In this document: one piece after another, positions 50,551-59,848 of the stretch
Numbering within the stretch: the first letter of the stretch is position 1
Layout: each line of letters opens with the position of its first letter
Assembly: GCA_944388605.1 (NCBI GenBank)
Contig: CALXJJ010000008.1
Location: forward strand, 1 to 62,791
DNA from: an uncultured Clostridia bacterium
Lineage (GTDB): Bacteria; Bacillota; Clostridia; TANB77; CAG-508
Direction of reading: 5' to 3'
Length of the DNA: 62,791 nt
Program-made: the position numbers and the translations under genes
The notes under the pieces: model-generated
Databases searched by the model: none
The model's input: the letters and a program-made list of their open reading frames with translations, nothing else
Told to the model about the DNA's origin: nothing

Positions 50551-51666
50551 ATGATAGATATAGATTATGTATTAAAGAAAGCTATAGAAAAAGATGTCTC
50601 AGATGTTCATTTAATATGTGGATTAAAGCCAATACTTAGAATTATGAGAGATTTGGTTTTTATAGAAAAAGGTGATATATTAACTGAAGAAGATATGTAT
50701 GAAATATATGACTACTTTGTAAGGGGAAATGTTGATAAAGATGAAGTCTATAAAAAGACAAAAAAATTAGATGCATCATTTGAATTTTCAAATATTCGTT
50801 TAAGAGTAAATATATCAATGGCAAATGAAATACCAGTATTTACATTACGTTTAATAAAAAACGAATTACCAAGATATGAGGATTTAGGAGTACCAGATAT
50901 AGTCAGAAGAATGTTAAATCAACCACAAGGATTAATGCTAGTTACAGGAAAAACAAATTCAGGAAAAACAACAACTTTAAATGCCTTAATAAATGAAATT
51001 AATGAAACTCAGAATAAAAAAATACTTACATTAGAAAATCCTGTCGAATATGTTCATAAAAGTAAAAAATCAATCATAGTTCAAAAGGAAATAGGTAAAG
51101 GTAGAGACTGTTTATCATATAGTGATGGAGTTAAAAACTCTTTAAGAGAAGATTGTGATATTTTAATAATTGGAGAAATAAGAGATAAAGAAACAATGGA
51201 TGCTGCTATAGAAACAGCAGAAGCAGGACATTTAGTTATAGGAACACTTCATACAAAATCTTGTGCAGAAACAATTGATAGAATGATAAATTTCTATGAT
51301 ATTAGTGATCAAGCGAGCGTAAAATATTTAATATCCTCACTTCTAAAGTTAGTTGTATCACAAAGGCTTTTAAAAGGTAGAAATGGTAAATTAATATTAG
51401 TCCCAGAAGTTATGGTTGTTGATAATATTGTATCAGGAATAATTAGAAAAGATAAAATAAGTGTTTCAGAGATAGAAGACGCAATACAAAGTAATTCAGA
51501 AAAAGGAAGTGTATCTTTAATTAATTCTATATCAGAACTATTTGTAGAAGATAAAATAACATTAGAACAAGCAAAAGCACAAATAGAAGAGAAAAATATT
51601 GAAACATTAAATAGAACTATTATGCAATTAAAAATAAAGAGAAATCAATCTCATACAAATATGTAG
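50551..51666 (+). CDS. pilT: Twitching motility ATPase PilT
   Basis: Retraction motor paired with PilB. 371 aa: N-terminal PAS-like domain with SDVHLICGLKPILRI near 15, Walker A TGKTNSGKTTTLNAL near 130, Walker B ILIIGEIRDKETM near 207 and the AEAGHLVIGTLHT motif near 225. Tail is more basic. Its presence points to a retractable pilus. TGGAGG precedes ATG 50551; 13 bp after pilB. Confidence 0.94.
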   Translation: MIDIDYVLKKAIEKDVSDVHLICGLKPILRIMRDLVFIEKGDILTEEDMYEIYDYFVRGNVDKDEVYKKTKKLDASFEFSNIRLRVNISMANEIPVFTLRLIKNELPRYEDLGVPDIVRRMLNQPQGLMLVTGKTNSGKTTTLNALINEINETQNKKILTLENPVEYVHKSKKSIIVQKEIGKGRDCLSYSDGVKNSLREDCDILIIGEIRDKETMDAAIETAEAGHLVIGTLHTKSCAETIDRMINFYDISDQASVKYLISSLLKLVVSQRLLKGRNGKLILVPEVMVVDNIVSGIIRKDKISVSEIEDAIQSNSEKGSVSLINSISELFVEDKITLEQAKAQIEEKNIETLNRTIMQLKIKRNQSHTNM

Positions 51667-51681
51667 AAAGGAGATAAGAAA

Positions 51682-53037
51682 ATGCCAGAATATGTGTATA
51701 AGGCTGTAAATAAAAATGGTCTTGTTGTAAAAAATAGAGTAGAAGATTCAAGCAAACAAACTCTAATAAAAAGACTAAAAAATAATAATTTATTGCCAAT
51801 AGATATCATACAAGTTGCTTATGGAGGCAATAAGAAAAATCGAACAGCAAAAAAGCATATGACAGATATTGATGATATTATGAGAACTGCAAACAGTAGT
51901 AATATATTGCAGGGAAGAGTCAAAAGTAAATTTACAGTACAAGAAAGAATAAATATTGCACTTTCAAGATCTGAAAAAATAACTAATAGAGATTTAATAA
52001 TATTTACACAAAATTTTTATTTATTAAAAAAGGCTAATTTTAATAATATTCATGCTTTACAAACTATTGCAGATAGTACTGAAAATCTATCTTTAAAAGG
52101 AATTATACAAGATATATTAGCAGGTGTAGAAGCAGGAGAATATATGTATACTACAATGGAATATTATGCAAATGTATTTCCATATATATATATAAATATG
52201 GTAAAAGTTGGAGAGCTTTCAGGAAACCTTACAAAAGCTTTTGAACAAGCAATAAAATATTTAGAGAGCACAGATGATATAAAAAGTAGAGTTAGAAAAA
52301 TAGTTATACCAAATATAGTACAGTTCGTATTATTAATTATATTATTAGTTGTAGCAACACATTATGCAATACCAGCTATAGAAGGTTTATATAAAGCCGT
52401 TGGAACAACAGCTACATTGCCAGCTGCAACAGTTGCATTCCAGAAGTTTGTTTATTGGTTTGAATCAATTTGGTATATACCAGTTGGAATATTACTAGCA
52501 ATTATAGCAGGAATATTTTATTATGTTAATACACCAAAAGGAAAATATAATTTTCACTATTTTAAATATACAATGCCGATATTTGGAAAATTAATTTTTT
52601 CAATTGATTTTTCGAGATTTTTAAAATCAATGTTATTAAATTTAGAAAATGGTATGAGAATACAAGATTCTTTGGAAGTAAGTAAAAGTGTTGTAGAAAA
52701 CTTTGTTATGTTATCTATGATAGAAACATCAATTAATAATATATTAATGGGTAATTCATGGATTGAGCCATTTGAAAAATCAGGTTTGGCGTCACCAATG
52801 ATTATAGAAATGTTAAAAATAGGTATGCAAACTGATTTAACAGAAATGCTTAGAAAATTATTAGAGTTTATGGATATGGATATAAACCATACTTTAGAGA
52901 AGATAATGAAAGTATTGCCAGAAATAACATATTCTTTTGTTGGAGCAGTATTAATATTCTTTACAATAGTAATATTGGTACCATGTATAGAAGTTTATAT
53001 GGGTAACTTTATGCTAACAGCAGCAGGAATAAGTTAA
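51682..53037 (+). CDS. pilC: Type IV pilus inner-membrane platform protein PilC/GspF
   Basis: Polytopic protein around which PilB turns. 451 aa: cytoplasmic start with MPEYVYKAVNKNGLVVKNRVEDSS, a 60-residue linker, and two GspF repeats (about 108-230 and 310-430) with membrane segments near 210-235, 260-285 and 415-440. FTQNFYLLKKANFNNIHALQ and the second-repeat pattern FSRFLKSMLLNLENGMRIQDSL show the family. Last gene of the pilus operon. Confidence 0.94.
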   Translation: MPEYVYKAVNKNGLVVKNRVEDSSKQTLIKRLKNNNLLPIDIIQVAYGGNKKNRTAKKHMTDIDDIMRTANSSNILQGRVKSKFTVQERINIALSRSEKITNRDLIIFTQNFYLLKKANFNNIHALQTIADSTENLSLKGIIQDILAGVEAGEYMYTTMEYYANVFPYIYINMVKVGELSGNLTKAFEQAIKYLESTDDIKSRVRKIVIPNIVQFVLLIILLVVATHYAIPAIEGLYKAVGTTATLPAATVAFQKFVYWFESIWYIPVGILLAIIAGIFYYVNTPKGKYNFHYFKYTMPIFGKLIFSIDFSRFLKSMLLNLENGMRIQDSLEVSKSVVENFVMLSMIETSINNILMGNSWIEPFEKSGLASPMIIEMLKIGMQTDLTEMLRKLLEFMDMDINHTLEKIMKVLPEITYSFVGAVLIFFTIVILVPCIEVYMGNFMLTAAGIS

Positions 53038-53124
53038 TTACAAATGAAAAATAGGAGTAAATCTTTTTCAAAAAATAATATGAAAAGGACAATGCCTATT
53101 TTTTCATTTATAGGAGGAAATATT

Positions 53125-54009
53125 ATGAAATTAGGGATAGATTTTGGAGGAAGCCATATAGGAATAGGAATAGTGGAAAATGGAACAATAATAAGAAAGA
53201 AAGATATAAATATACAAGTAAAAAATATATCTGAAGTATTAGAAAAATATATACCAATATTAATAGATGAATTAAAAATAGTATGGAATGATATTGATTT
53301 AATAGGATTAGGAATTCCAGGAGATGTGAAAAATGGAGTATCATATAATTTAGTTAATTTAGGTGAAAATGAAATAAATATAAAAGAAGAAATAAGAAAG
53401 GTTATTCCACAAAGCAAAAATATTAAATTAATATGTAGGAATGATGGAAAATGTGCAGGTTTAGCAGAAAAACAATATGGAAGTTTAAAAAATTACAAAG
53501 ATGCAATATTTTTATGTTTAGGTACAGGAATAGGTAGTGCAGTTTTTATGAATAATAAGTTATTAATTCCTAAAAGACATACAGGATTTGAACTAGGTCA
53601 CATAATTATAGAAAAAAATGGAATTAGTTGTAACTGTGGAAGTAAAGGATGTTTAGAAAGATATGCTTCAATGAAATGTTTTAAAGATGAAGTTAAAAGA
53701 TGTTTAAATACGCAATTAGATGGTAAAGAATTATTAAATATAGTATTAAAAAATGAAAATCGTGTAGAAAAAATAATAGATAGCTATATAGATAATTTAA
53801 GTATTGGAATATCAAATATAATAAATATATTCGAACCAGAGGCAATTTCAATTGGCGGAAGTTTTAAATATTACAAAGATATATTATATAATAGATTATT
53901 ACATAAAATGTATAAGAAAGAATATGTTTTTAATAAAACAGATATTCCAGATATATTATTGGCAGAACTAGGAAATGATGCAGGAATAATAGGAGCAACC
54001 ATAGAATAG
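53125..54009 (+). CDS. ROK-family sugar kinase
   Basis: Cytoplasmic hexokinase-fold enzyme that phosphorylates glucose or a related sugar. 294 aa: phosphate-1 motif KLGIDFGGSHIGIG at the start, CRNDGKCAGLAE (catalytic Asp), LCLGTGIGSAVF, and the zinc motif GHIIIEKNGISCNCGSKGCLERYAS. Start at ATG 53125, 8 nt after AGGAGG; the frame runs on to 53044 without a site. No DNA-binding domain, so a kinase rather than a NagC repressor. Stop codon is inside a 26-bp palindrome. Confidence 0.9.
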   Translation: MKLGIDFGGSHIGIGIVENGTIIRKKDINIQVKNISEVLEKYIPILIDELKIVWNDIDLIGLGIPGDVKNGVSYNLVNLGENEINIKEEIRKVIPQSKNIKLICRNDGKCAGLAEKQYGSLKNYKDAIFLCLGTGIGSAVFMNNKLLIPKRHTGFELGHIIIEKNGISCNCGSKGCLERYASMKCFKDEVKRCLNTQLDGKELLNIVLKNENRVEKIIDSYIDNLSIGISNIINIFEPEAISIGGSFKYYKDILYNRLLHKMYKKEYVFNKTDIPDILLAELGNDAGIIGATIE

Positions 54010-54060
54010 AAATATAAATAAAGAATGTGCATATTGCACATTCTTTATTTATATTTCTAT
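54006..54060. terminator. 26-bp perfect palindrome, bidirectional terminator
   Basis: 54006-54031 and 54035-54060 are perfect inverted copies (loop TAT), sharing the ROK stop codon and the CCA end of tRNA-Gln. T-rich tails on both sides (ATTTATATTT). Confidence 0.8.
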
Positions 54061-54134
54061 GGCTGGGGTACTGTGATTCGAACACAGGAATGTCGGAGTC
54101 AGAGTCCGATGCCTTACCGCTTGGCGATACCCCA
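54060..54134 (-). tRNA. tRNA-Gln (CUG anticodon)
   Basis: Minus strand, 75 nt with encoded CCA. Acceptor TGGGGTA / TACCCCA with discriminator G; anticodon stem TCGGA / TCCGA with loop CTCTGAC, so anticodon CTG (reads CAG). T-loop TTCGAAT present. Charged through Glu-tRNA and the GatCAB encoded here, if no GlnRS exists. Confidence 0.96.
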
Positions 54135-54148
54135 ATATATAGAAAAAT

Positions 54149-54177
54149 ATTATACAATTATTATTATACAATAGGAA
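54149..54177 (-). promoter_or_regulatory. Possible tRNA-Gln promoter overlapping repeat module B
   Basis: TATAAT (54154-54149) lies 15 bp before the tRNA; a -35 at 17 bp would be TTCCTA (54177-54172), within the module B palindrome. Weak -35. Confidence 0.35.
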
Positions 54178-54245
54178 AGGATTAGTTTCCTATTGTATAA
54201 TAGTTACTTTACTCAAATAGTTGTACATAAATTATTTCACAATAA
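54164..54245 (+). repeat. Dispersed repeat: module B plus decayed module C start
   Basis: 15-bp palindrome TTATACAATAGGAAA (54164-54178) / 54186-54200, then TAGTTACTTTACTCAAATAGTTGTACATAAATTATTTC, a diverged match to the start of module C. Confidence 0.65.
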
Positions 54246-54275
54246 CTCTACATTAGCCATTTCAAAATGACTTTT

Positions 54276-55760
54276 TTACTTTGAATTTTTTCTATAATAA
54301 GCATATGCTATAAAAGAGAAAGATACTAAACTAAATAATCCTATATACATTAAAGTATTATTAATACCTGTTTGAGGAAGTGGTGTTGGTGCTACAGTAT
54401 TATCAACAATATTATTACTTGGTGGAGTAATAGTATTATTGATAATAACATTATTAATTGTATTATTATCGGATGGTTCTTCTGGAATTTCTTCTTTAAC
54501 AATCACTTCAGGTGAATCTGGTGTATTCTGAGAACCATCTTCTCCATCTATTGTATAATCTATTTTTAAATCTTCATTTGTTGGCAATACTTTGTCAACA
54601 ATTTCTTTACTATAATCATCCTTTAATATTAATTTATAACTTAATGTTGCAACTTCTCCTGGATTTAATACTTCTACATTCCAAGTAATAGTATTATTTG
54701 TTTTATCAATTTCAGCAGAAACATTTCCAATATTAGGTGATGCTACATATTCAAAATTAAAGTTATCAACAATTTCTTGAGGGAAAGTATCTGTTACAAC
54801 AATATTTTTAACACTATTATCTACAGTTACAAATAATTCATTATAAATATTGTTTGTAATAACATCTTCTATTTGGTCATCTGAAATATAATGAAAAGAT
54901 CCATATGTTGGATTTTCAGGAGTTCCAAAAACTTCTTGTGCTAATTCTTGATATGTTTTATTAGTTGATGTTTCTAATTTATTATCAATTCCTGTCATCA
55001 TAGTTATTAAATTTATATTACTTGATTTTAAAGAATTAATTGTATTTATGGTTCTAGTTGCTGTTTCTCCAGAAAATCTGCCATATATTCCCCCAACTGC
55101 ATTATTTGGTACTCCATCTGTTAATAAAATTATGTATTTTCTGTTTTGCTCAGAAGAAAACGTAGTTTTAGCAACTTGAAGTCCAGCATCAATATTTGTT
55201 CTAGGTCCATCAGAAACAATATTATCTATTGCAGATAAAACTGCAGTTCTATCATTTGATAATCCGATTTGAAGTTTAGCATCATTTATTGTTCCTTCTG
55301 TTTCACCTTCAGCTGCATTTAAACTAGAAAAACTAACAATACTAATATTTATAGATGGATTTTTATCAAACAATTTATTGACAAGAGTTTTAGCAGATTG
55401 AAATACTAAATCTTTTCTGGTTGTTCCATTTGCAGGTCTAGTCATTGAAGAAGAATCATCAATAACTAAAGTGACTTCTGATGGTAATTCTTTAACTTCT
55501 TCACTTGCAGTATTTTTTAAAGTTAATTGGATGGTAACTGATCTTTCTTGGCTATTAAATTCAATTAGTTTCTTTTCCAATGTTGCTTTATCTTCTATTT
55601 CAATAAAAGCCGAGTTATCAGAAACTAATTCAAAGATAGTATTTATTTTTGAATCTGATGAATCTGTATCATATAAAGAGGCCATTACAGGACTAAAAGT
55701 TATTATAATACTAAGAATAAATACTATAAAGAAGCTTATTATATATTTATTATGGTTCAT
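54276..55760 (-). CDS. LPXTG cell-wall-anchored VWA-domain protein
   Basis: 494-aa surface protein. Seen: signal peptide (about 1-27, ending SPVMA), a beta-rich segment, a von Willebrand A domain (about 100-300) with the metal site DDSSSM and IDAGL..., then a DUF11-like repeat segment (VVTDTFPQEIVDNFNFEYV, NNTITWNVEVLNPGEVATLSYKL), a Pro/Asn/Thr-rich wall-spanning stretch and the C-terminal sorting signal LPQTG (near 460) followed by a hydrophobic helix and RKNSK. Sortase A would link it to peptidoglycan. Resembles pilus-tip or adhesin proteins; no sortase or backbone gene is near. Start at ATG 55760 behind AAAGGAACG. Confidence 0.88.
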   Translation of the reverse strand: MNHNKYIISFFIVFILSIIITFSPVMASLYDTDSSDSKINTIFELVSDNSAFIEIEDKATLEKKLIEFNSQERSVTIQLTLKNTASEEVKELPSEVTLVIDDSSSMTRPANGTTRKDLVFQSAKTLVNKLFDKNPSINISIVSFSSLNAAEGETEGTINDAKLQIGLSNDRTAVLSAIDNIVSDGPRTNIDAGLQVAKTTFSSEQNRKYIILLTDGVPNNAVGGIYGRFSGETATRTINTINSLKSSNINLITMMTGIDNKLETSTNKTYQELAQEVFGTPENPTYGSFHYISDDQIEDVITNNIYNELFVTVDNSVKNIVVTDTFPQEIVDNFNFEYVASPNIGNVSAEIDKTNNTITWNVEVLNPGEVATLSYKLILKDDYSKEIVDKVLPTNEDLKIDYTIDGEDGSQNTPDSPEVIVKEEIPEEPSDNNTINNVIINNTITPPSNNIVDNTVAPTPLPQTGINNTLMYIGLFSLVSFSFIAYAYYRKNSK

Positions 55761-55796
55761 AAATTATCACGTTCCTTTCAACATCTTACAAATATT

Positions 55797-55825
55797 ATTA
55801 TAATATAAAAATATAGCTTTTTCAA
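55797..55825 (-). promoter_or_regulatory. Promoter of the VWA gene
   Basis: Minus strand TTGAAA (55825-55820), 17 bp, TATAAT (55802-55797). Confidence 0.7.
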
Positions 55826-55860
55826 TAGTATGTTAGCAAAAGATTAGAAAAAAATATCAG

Positions 55861-55889
55861 TAGACTTTTTAAATATTATGTGATATATT
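55861..55889 (+). promoter_or_regulatory. Possible promoter of dxs
   Basis: TAGACT (55861-55866), 17 bp, TGA-TATATT (55884-55889). Confidence 0.5.
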
Positions 55890-55949
55890 ATATAAGTCAA
55901 CTTTAATAAAGCAAATGAGAGTATTGCTTAAATGGAGGTTTTTATACAC

Positions 55950-57809
55950 ATGTCACAATTTTTAGATAATATAAATGAACCAAAAGATTTAGAAAAGCTT
56001 AATTATGATCAAAAAGATGAATTAGCAAAAGAATTAAGAGATTATGTAATAAAAGTAGTATCAGAAACAGGTGGACATTTAGCATCTAATTTAGGTGTTG
56101 TAGAGCTTACAATTGCACTTCATAGTGTATTTGATGGAAAAAAGGATAAAATAATTTGGGACGTAGGTCATCAAACATATATACATAAAATACTTACTGG
56201 AAGAAAAGAAAAAATGAATACATTAAGGCAATTAAATGGAATTTCTGGATTTCCAAAAACAAATGAATCAGAATATGATTCTTTTAACACAGGTCATAGT
56301 AGCACATCCATATCTGTAGCAATGGGAATGGCAAGAGCAAGAGATATTATGAAAGAAGATTACAGTGTTGTTGCAGTAATTGGTGATGGAGCGTTAACAG
56401 GAGGAATGGCATTAGAAGCTTTAAATGATGCAGGAAGCAGTAATAAAGATATAATAGTAATTTTGAATGATAATGAAATGAGTATATCAAAAAATGTAGG
56501 AGGACTTTCAAGATTTTTGGGATACATGAGAAGCAAAAGATTTTATACACAATCAAATAAAAAAATAAAAAAAATTGTAAGAAAAATTCCTAAAATCGGA
56601 GAAAAACTTATACATCTTACAAGAAGAGTAAAATATGGAATAAAGCAATTATTTATTTCTAATATGTTTTTTGAAAATATAGGTTTTACATATTTAGGTC
56701 CAATGGAAGGTCATGATATAGAAAAGATTGAAAGTATGTTAAAAATGGCTAAAAAAATAGGTGGACCAGTACTAATACATTTGGTAACCAAAAAAGGTAA
56801 AGGATATAAACCAGCAGAAGATGATCCAGAAAGATTTCATGGAACAAGTAGTTTTGATATACAAACAGGAAATCCAAAAAAGCAAAAAGAAATAGATTAT
56901 TCGAAAGTATTTTCAGAAAAGATAGTTGAACTTGCCAAAAAAGATGAAAGAATAGTTGCAGTTACAGCTGCTATGGCAAGTGGAACAGGTCTTAAAGAGT
57001 TTAAAAAAGAGTTTCCAGAAAGATTCTTTGATGTTGGAATAGCAGAACAGCATGCTTTAGGCATGTGTGCGGGATTGGCAAAATCTGGATTAAAACCTAT
57101 AATATCATTGTACTCATCTTTTTATCAAAGAGGATATGATCAAGTAATACATGATATAGCAATTCAAAAATTACCAGTTGTAATGTGTGTTGATAGAGCC
57201 GGAATTGTAGGAAATGATGGCGAAACACATCAAGGACAATTTGATATGGCATTTTTTCAGATTGTTCCTAACATTACAATAATGGCACCTAAAGATTTTG
57301 AAGAACTAAAGCAAATGTTAGAATATGCATTTAAATTAAATAAACCAGTTGTAATAAGATATCCAAGAGGGGGAGAAGGAAATACAAAATTTATTATGCA
57401 TTCTCAAATTGCAGAAGGTAAGGCAGAAGTTATTAAATATGGAAATGACGTTAGTATTATAGGAATAGGCAAGATGGTAGAAAAAGCAAAAGAAGTGGCA
57501 GAATTATTAAAAATAGATAATATTGATGCAGAAGTTGTTAATGTAAGATTTTTAAAACCTATAGATGAAAAACAGATAATAGAATCAATTAATAAAACAA
57601 AAAAAGTTGTAACAATAGAAGATGGAACTATTGTAGGGGGATTATACTCAAAAATATGTGAAATAGCAAATAAATATAATATTAACAAACATATATTAGG
57701 TTTTGCTTATCCAGATGAATTTATAAGACATGGAAGTGTTGTGGAATTAGAAAAATTATATGGACTTGATAGTAGTAATATATATAAAAAGGTAAGGGAA
57801 AGTTTATGA
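55950..57809 (+). CDS. dxs: 1-deoxy-D-xylulose-5-phosphate synthase
   Basis: First enzyme of the MEP isoprenoid pathway: pyruvate plus glyceraldehyde 3-phosphate to DXP, TPP-dependent. 619 aa: TGGHLASNLGVVELTIALH with the His, DVGHQTYIHKILTGR, GHSSTSISVAMGMA, TPP motif VIGDGALTGGMALEALNDAG ... NDNEMSIS, the DRAGIVGNDGETHQGQFD region and the C-terminal transketolase domain. Start at ATG 55950, 10-11 nt after GGAGG; in-frame ATG 55932 overlaps that site. Overlaps ylmH by 4 bp. Confidence 0.96.
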   Translation: MSQFLDNINEPKDLEKLNYDQKDELAKELRDYVIKVVSETGGHLASNLGVVELTIALHSVFDGKKDKIIWDVGHQTYIHKILTGRKEKMNTLRQLNGISGFPKTNESEYDSFNTGHSSTSISVAMGMARARDIMKEDYSVVAVIGDGALTGGMALEALNDAGSSNKDIIVILNDNEMSISKNVGGLSRFLGYMRSKRFYTQSNKKIKKIVRKIPKIGEKLIHLTRRVKYGIKQLFISNMFFENIGFTYLGPMEGHDIEKIESMLKMAKKIGGPVLIHLVTKKGKGYKPAEDDPERFHGTSSFDIQTGNPKKQKEIDYSKVFSEKIVELAKKDERIVAVTAAMASGTGLKEFKKEFPERFFDVGIAEQHALGMCAGLAKSGLKPIISLYSSFYQRGYDQVIHDIAIQKLPVVMCVDRAGIVGNDGETHQGQFDMAFFQIVPNITIMAPKDFEELKQMLEYAFKLNKPVVIRYPRGGEGNTKFIMHSQIAEGKAEVIKYGNDVSIIGIGKMVEKAKEVAELLKIDNIDAEVVNVRFLKPIDEKQIIESINKTKKVVTIEDGTIVGGLYSKICEIANKYNINKHILGFAYPDEFIRHGSVVELEKLYGLDSSNIYKKVRESL

Positions 57810-58600
57810 ATGAAGAAACTAATTTTAATATTGGTATGGAAGAAGATAAAATATTGATTTCTAAAGTACTGGATAAGTTCGAAATGGCAAAAAATAAAAT
57901 ACAAAATACTAATTTTTTAGATTTAAGACAAATAAATATTGTAAAAAATGTACTAATTAAATTAAAAATTGAAAATTATATTTTATATGGTGGATATGAG
58001 CAATCAGAAAGAAAATGTTTGATTATGTATCCAGAAAAACTTAAGGATATTTTTACAAATAATCAATTTGATTTTAATTTAATAATTAGTGTGATAGATA
58101 TAGAAATACCAAAAGAAAATGTGATGACACATAGAGATTATTTGGGTGGAATAATGAAAACAGGTGTGAAAAGGGAGAAAATAGGAGATATAATAGTTAG
58201 AAATAATGGTGCAGACATAATAATTTTAAAAGAAATAGAAAAATTTTTATTAGATAATTTACCTAGTTTAACAAGATTTCAAAAAAGTATAATTAATAAA
58301 ATTAATATTGAAAATATTAGTCCTGTGATACCAAAAACAGAAAATATAGAAGTAATAGTAAATAGCATGAGATTAGATTCTATTGTTTCAGAAATACTTC
58401 ATTGTTCTAGAAATAAGGCAAGTGAAAAGATAGAACAAGAAAGAGTTTTGTTAAATTTTAAAATAGAAACAAAACTTTCTAAGGCAATAAATTATAATGA
58501 TATGATAACAATAAGAGGAAAAGGAAGATTTAAAATAGGGAAAATATTAAGAACTACCAAAAGCGGAAAAAAAGTTGTTTTGGTAGAAAAATTTATATAA
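57806..58600 (+). CDS. ylmH: YlmH-family S4-domain RNA-binding protein
   Basis: 264 aa: N-terminal about 85 residues, a middle domain with THRDYLGGIMKTGVKREKIGDIIV (about 112-135; the clear YlmH signature), and a C-terminal S4 RNA-binding domain (about 185-245: MRLDSIVSEILHCSRNKASEKIEQERVLLNFK). In Bacillus YlmH binds stalled 50S-nascent chain complexes (RqcP2-like) and lies in the division cluster; here it overlaps dxs (ATGA), so it is co-translated with it. A TlyA methylase, usual after dxs in clostridia, is excluded by the missing methyltransferase domain. Confidence 0.88.
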   Translation: MNEETNFNIGMEEDKILISKVLDKFEMAKNKIQNTNFLDLRQINIVKNVLIKLKIENYILYGGYEQSERKCLIMYPEKLKDIFTNNQFDFNLIISVIDIEIPKENVMTHRDYLGGIMKTGVKREKIGDIIVRNNGADIIILKEIEKFLLDNLPSLTRFQKSIINKINIENISPVIPKTENIEVIVNSMRLDSIVSEILHCSRNKASEKIEQERVLLNFKIETKLSKAINYNDMITIRGKGRFKIGKILRTTKSGKKVVLVEKFI

Positions 58601-58654
58601 ATAAAATCAATACATATAAAAATCACTTCATAATTTTTAATATTAGTAAATCTT

Positions 58655-58756
58655 TTATAATATAGGAAAATCGAGCTTTTCCTATATTATAATGAATATC
58701 GCTCTGCTCTAACGATTGCACACAATTTTACTTATGTAAAATTGTGTGCAATCGTT
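58655..58756 (+). repeat. Dispersed repeat: module A-like palindrome plus module C start
   Basis: TTATAATATAGGAAAA / TTTTCCTATATTATAA around TCGAG (58655-58692), then GAATATCGCTCTGCTCTAACGATTGCACACAATTTTAC. The tail is a perfect 21-bp palindrome (58711-58731, 58736-58756, loop TTAT). It could end transcripts from both sides (ylmH and the transglycosylase). Confidence 0.75.
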
Positions 58757-58781
58757 AATAAACTAAAAAATCATATTGCTT

Positions 58782-59501
58782 TTATTTTTCTACAATTTGG
58801 GGTAATGAATCAGAAATTGAATCTGCTTCCTCCTGAGTAATATAACCATATTTTACTAATGAATATATGACTTTTTCTTGTCTTTTTTTAGTTAAATCTG
58901 GATTAATAGTTGGGGCATATACACTTGGAGCGTTTGGTATTCCAGCCATCATTGTAGATTCATTTATGTCCATGTCTTTAGGTTCTTTATTTAAATAACC
59001 TTTACAAGCTTCCTTAATTCCATAATAACCATCGCCATAATATATTGTATTCATATATAATTCTAAAATATCATCTTTAGAATATAAATTTTCTAAGTCA
59101 TTTGCTAAAAAAATCTCAGCAATTTTTCTAATTGCAGGTGAGTCATTATCTTCTATAAAATATAAATTTTTTGCAACTTGTTGTGTAATAGTACTTCCTC
59201 CTTCTACAAGTTCCATTGCTTTAATATTTGAAACAATTGCTCTACAAATAGCTATTATATCTATAGCACCATGTTCCTTGAATCTATGATCTTCTACTGC
59301 AATAATAGCTTTTGGAAAAATATCAGGTACTTCTGAGAGTGTTATATAATTTTCGTCAGACTTTATATCAGTTATTTTATCATTTATACTAGTTTCGGAG
59401 ATAGCTTCTTTATACATATTATATCCTTGATACAAAAATACAGAGCCAATTACTAATAATGCTACAAATATTACTATAAATATTTTAAAAAATAATTTCA
59501 T
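58782..59501 (-). CDS. Monofunctional peptidoglycan glycosyltransferase (GT51)
   Basis: Polymerises lipid II into glycan strands. 239 aa: N-terminal membrane anchor (about 7-27), then GT51 with AVEDHRFKEHGAIDIIAICRA (catalytic Glu, near 73), VEGGSTITQQVAKNLYF (near 103), and the second Glu region LELYMNTIYYGDGYYGI. No transpeptidase domain. ATG 59501 follows GGAGGTA; in-frame longer start at 59513 lies on the site. Single gene. Confidence 0.93.
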   Translation of the reverse strand: MKLFFKIFIVIFVALLVIGSVFLYQGYNMYKEAISETSINDKITDIKSDENYITLSEVPDIFPKAIIAVEDHRFKEHGAIDIIAICRAIVSNIKAMELVEGGSTITQQVAKNLYFIEDNDSPAIRKIAEIFLANDLENLYSKDDILELYMNTIYYGDGYYGIKEACKGYLNKEPKDMDINESTMMAGIPNAPSVYAPTINPDLTKKRQEKVIYSLVKYGYITQEEADSISDSLPQIVEK

Positions 59502-59632
59502 AAATACCTCCAATTTTCAAATTATATAATTATTATACAATAAAAAAATGGAAAAAGATATTAAAATTGTATTAAAATTATATTAAATATGTTATACTAA
59601 TATGGATATCAAGCAAAAGGAAGTGATAAATT

Positions 59633-59773
59633 TTGAAGGAAAAACATTATGAAGATTTAGATTTAACAGATAAAGATAAATATGAAGAATTAAATAATTT
59701 ATTTGATTTAGATTCTTTATTTAAAGATGAAGAGCAAGATGATGAACAAACTGAAGAGAAAAAAGATAAATAA
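59633..59773 (+). CDS. Small acidic protein (46 aa), unknown
   Basis: TTG start at 59633, 9 nt after AGGAAGTG. Product KEKHYEDLDLTDKDKYEELN then NLFDLDSLFKDEEQDDEQTEEKKDK; about half Asp/Glu/Lys, probably disordered. A/T-ending codons. It precedes glgP by 75 bp, but glgP has its own promoter. Not recognised. Confidence 0.5.
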   Translation: MKEKHYEDLDLTDKDKYEELNNLFDLDSLFKDEEQDDEQTEEKKDK

Positions 59774-59778
59774 AATAT

Positions 59779-59807
59779 TTGACAAACACTAAATTTTAAT
59801 GGATAAT
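59779..59807 (+). promoter_or_regulatory. Promoter of glgP
   Basis: TTGACA (59779-59784), 17 bp, GATAAT (59802-59807). Confidence 0.7.
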
Positions 59808-59848
59808 ATATATGGATAAAAGAAAAAAGATACAAAGGAGGAAATAAA

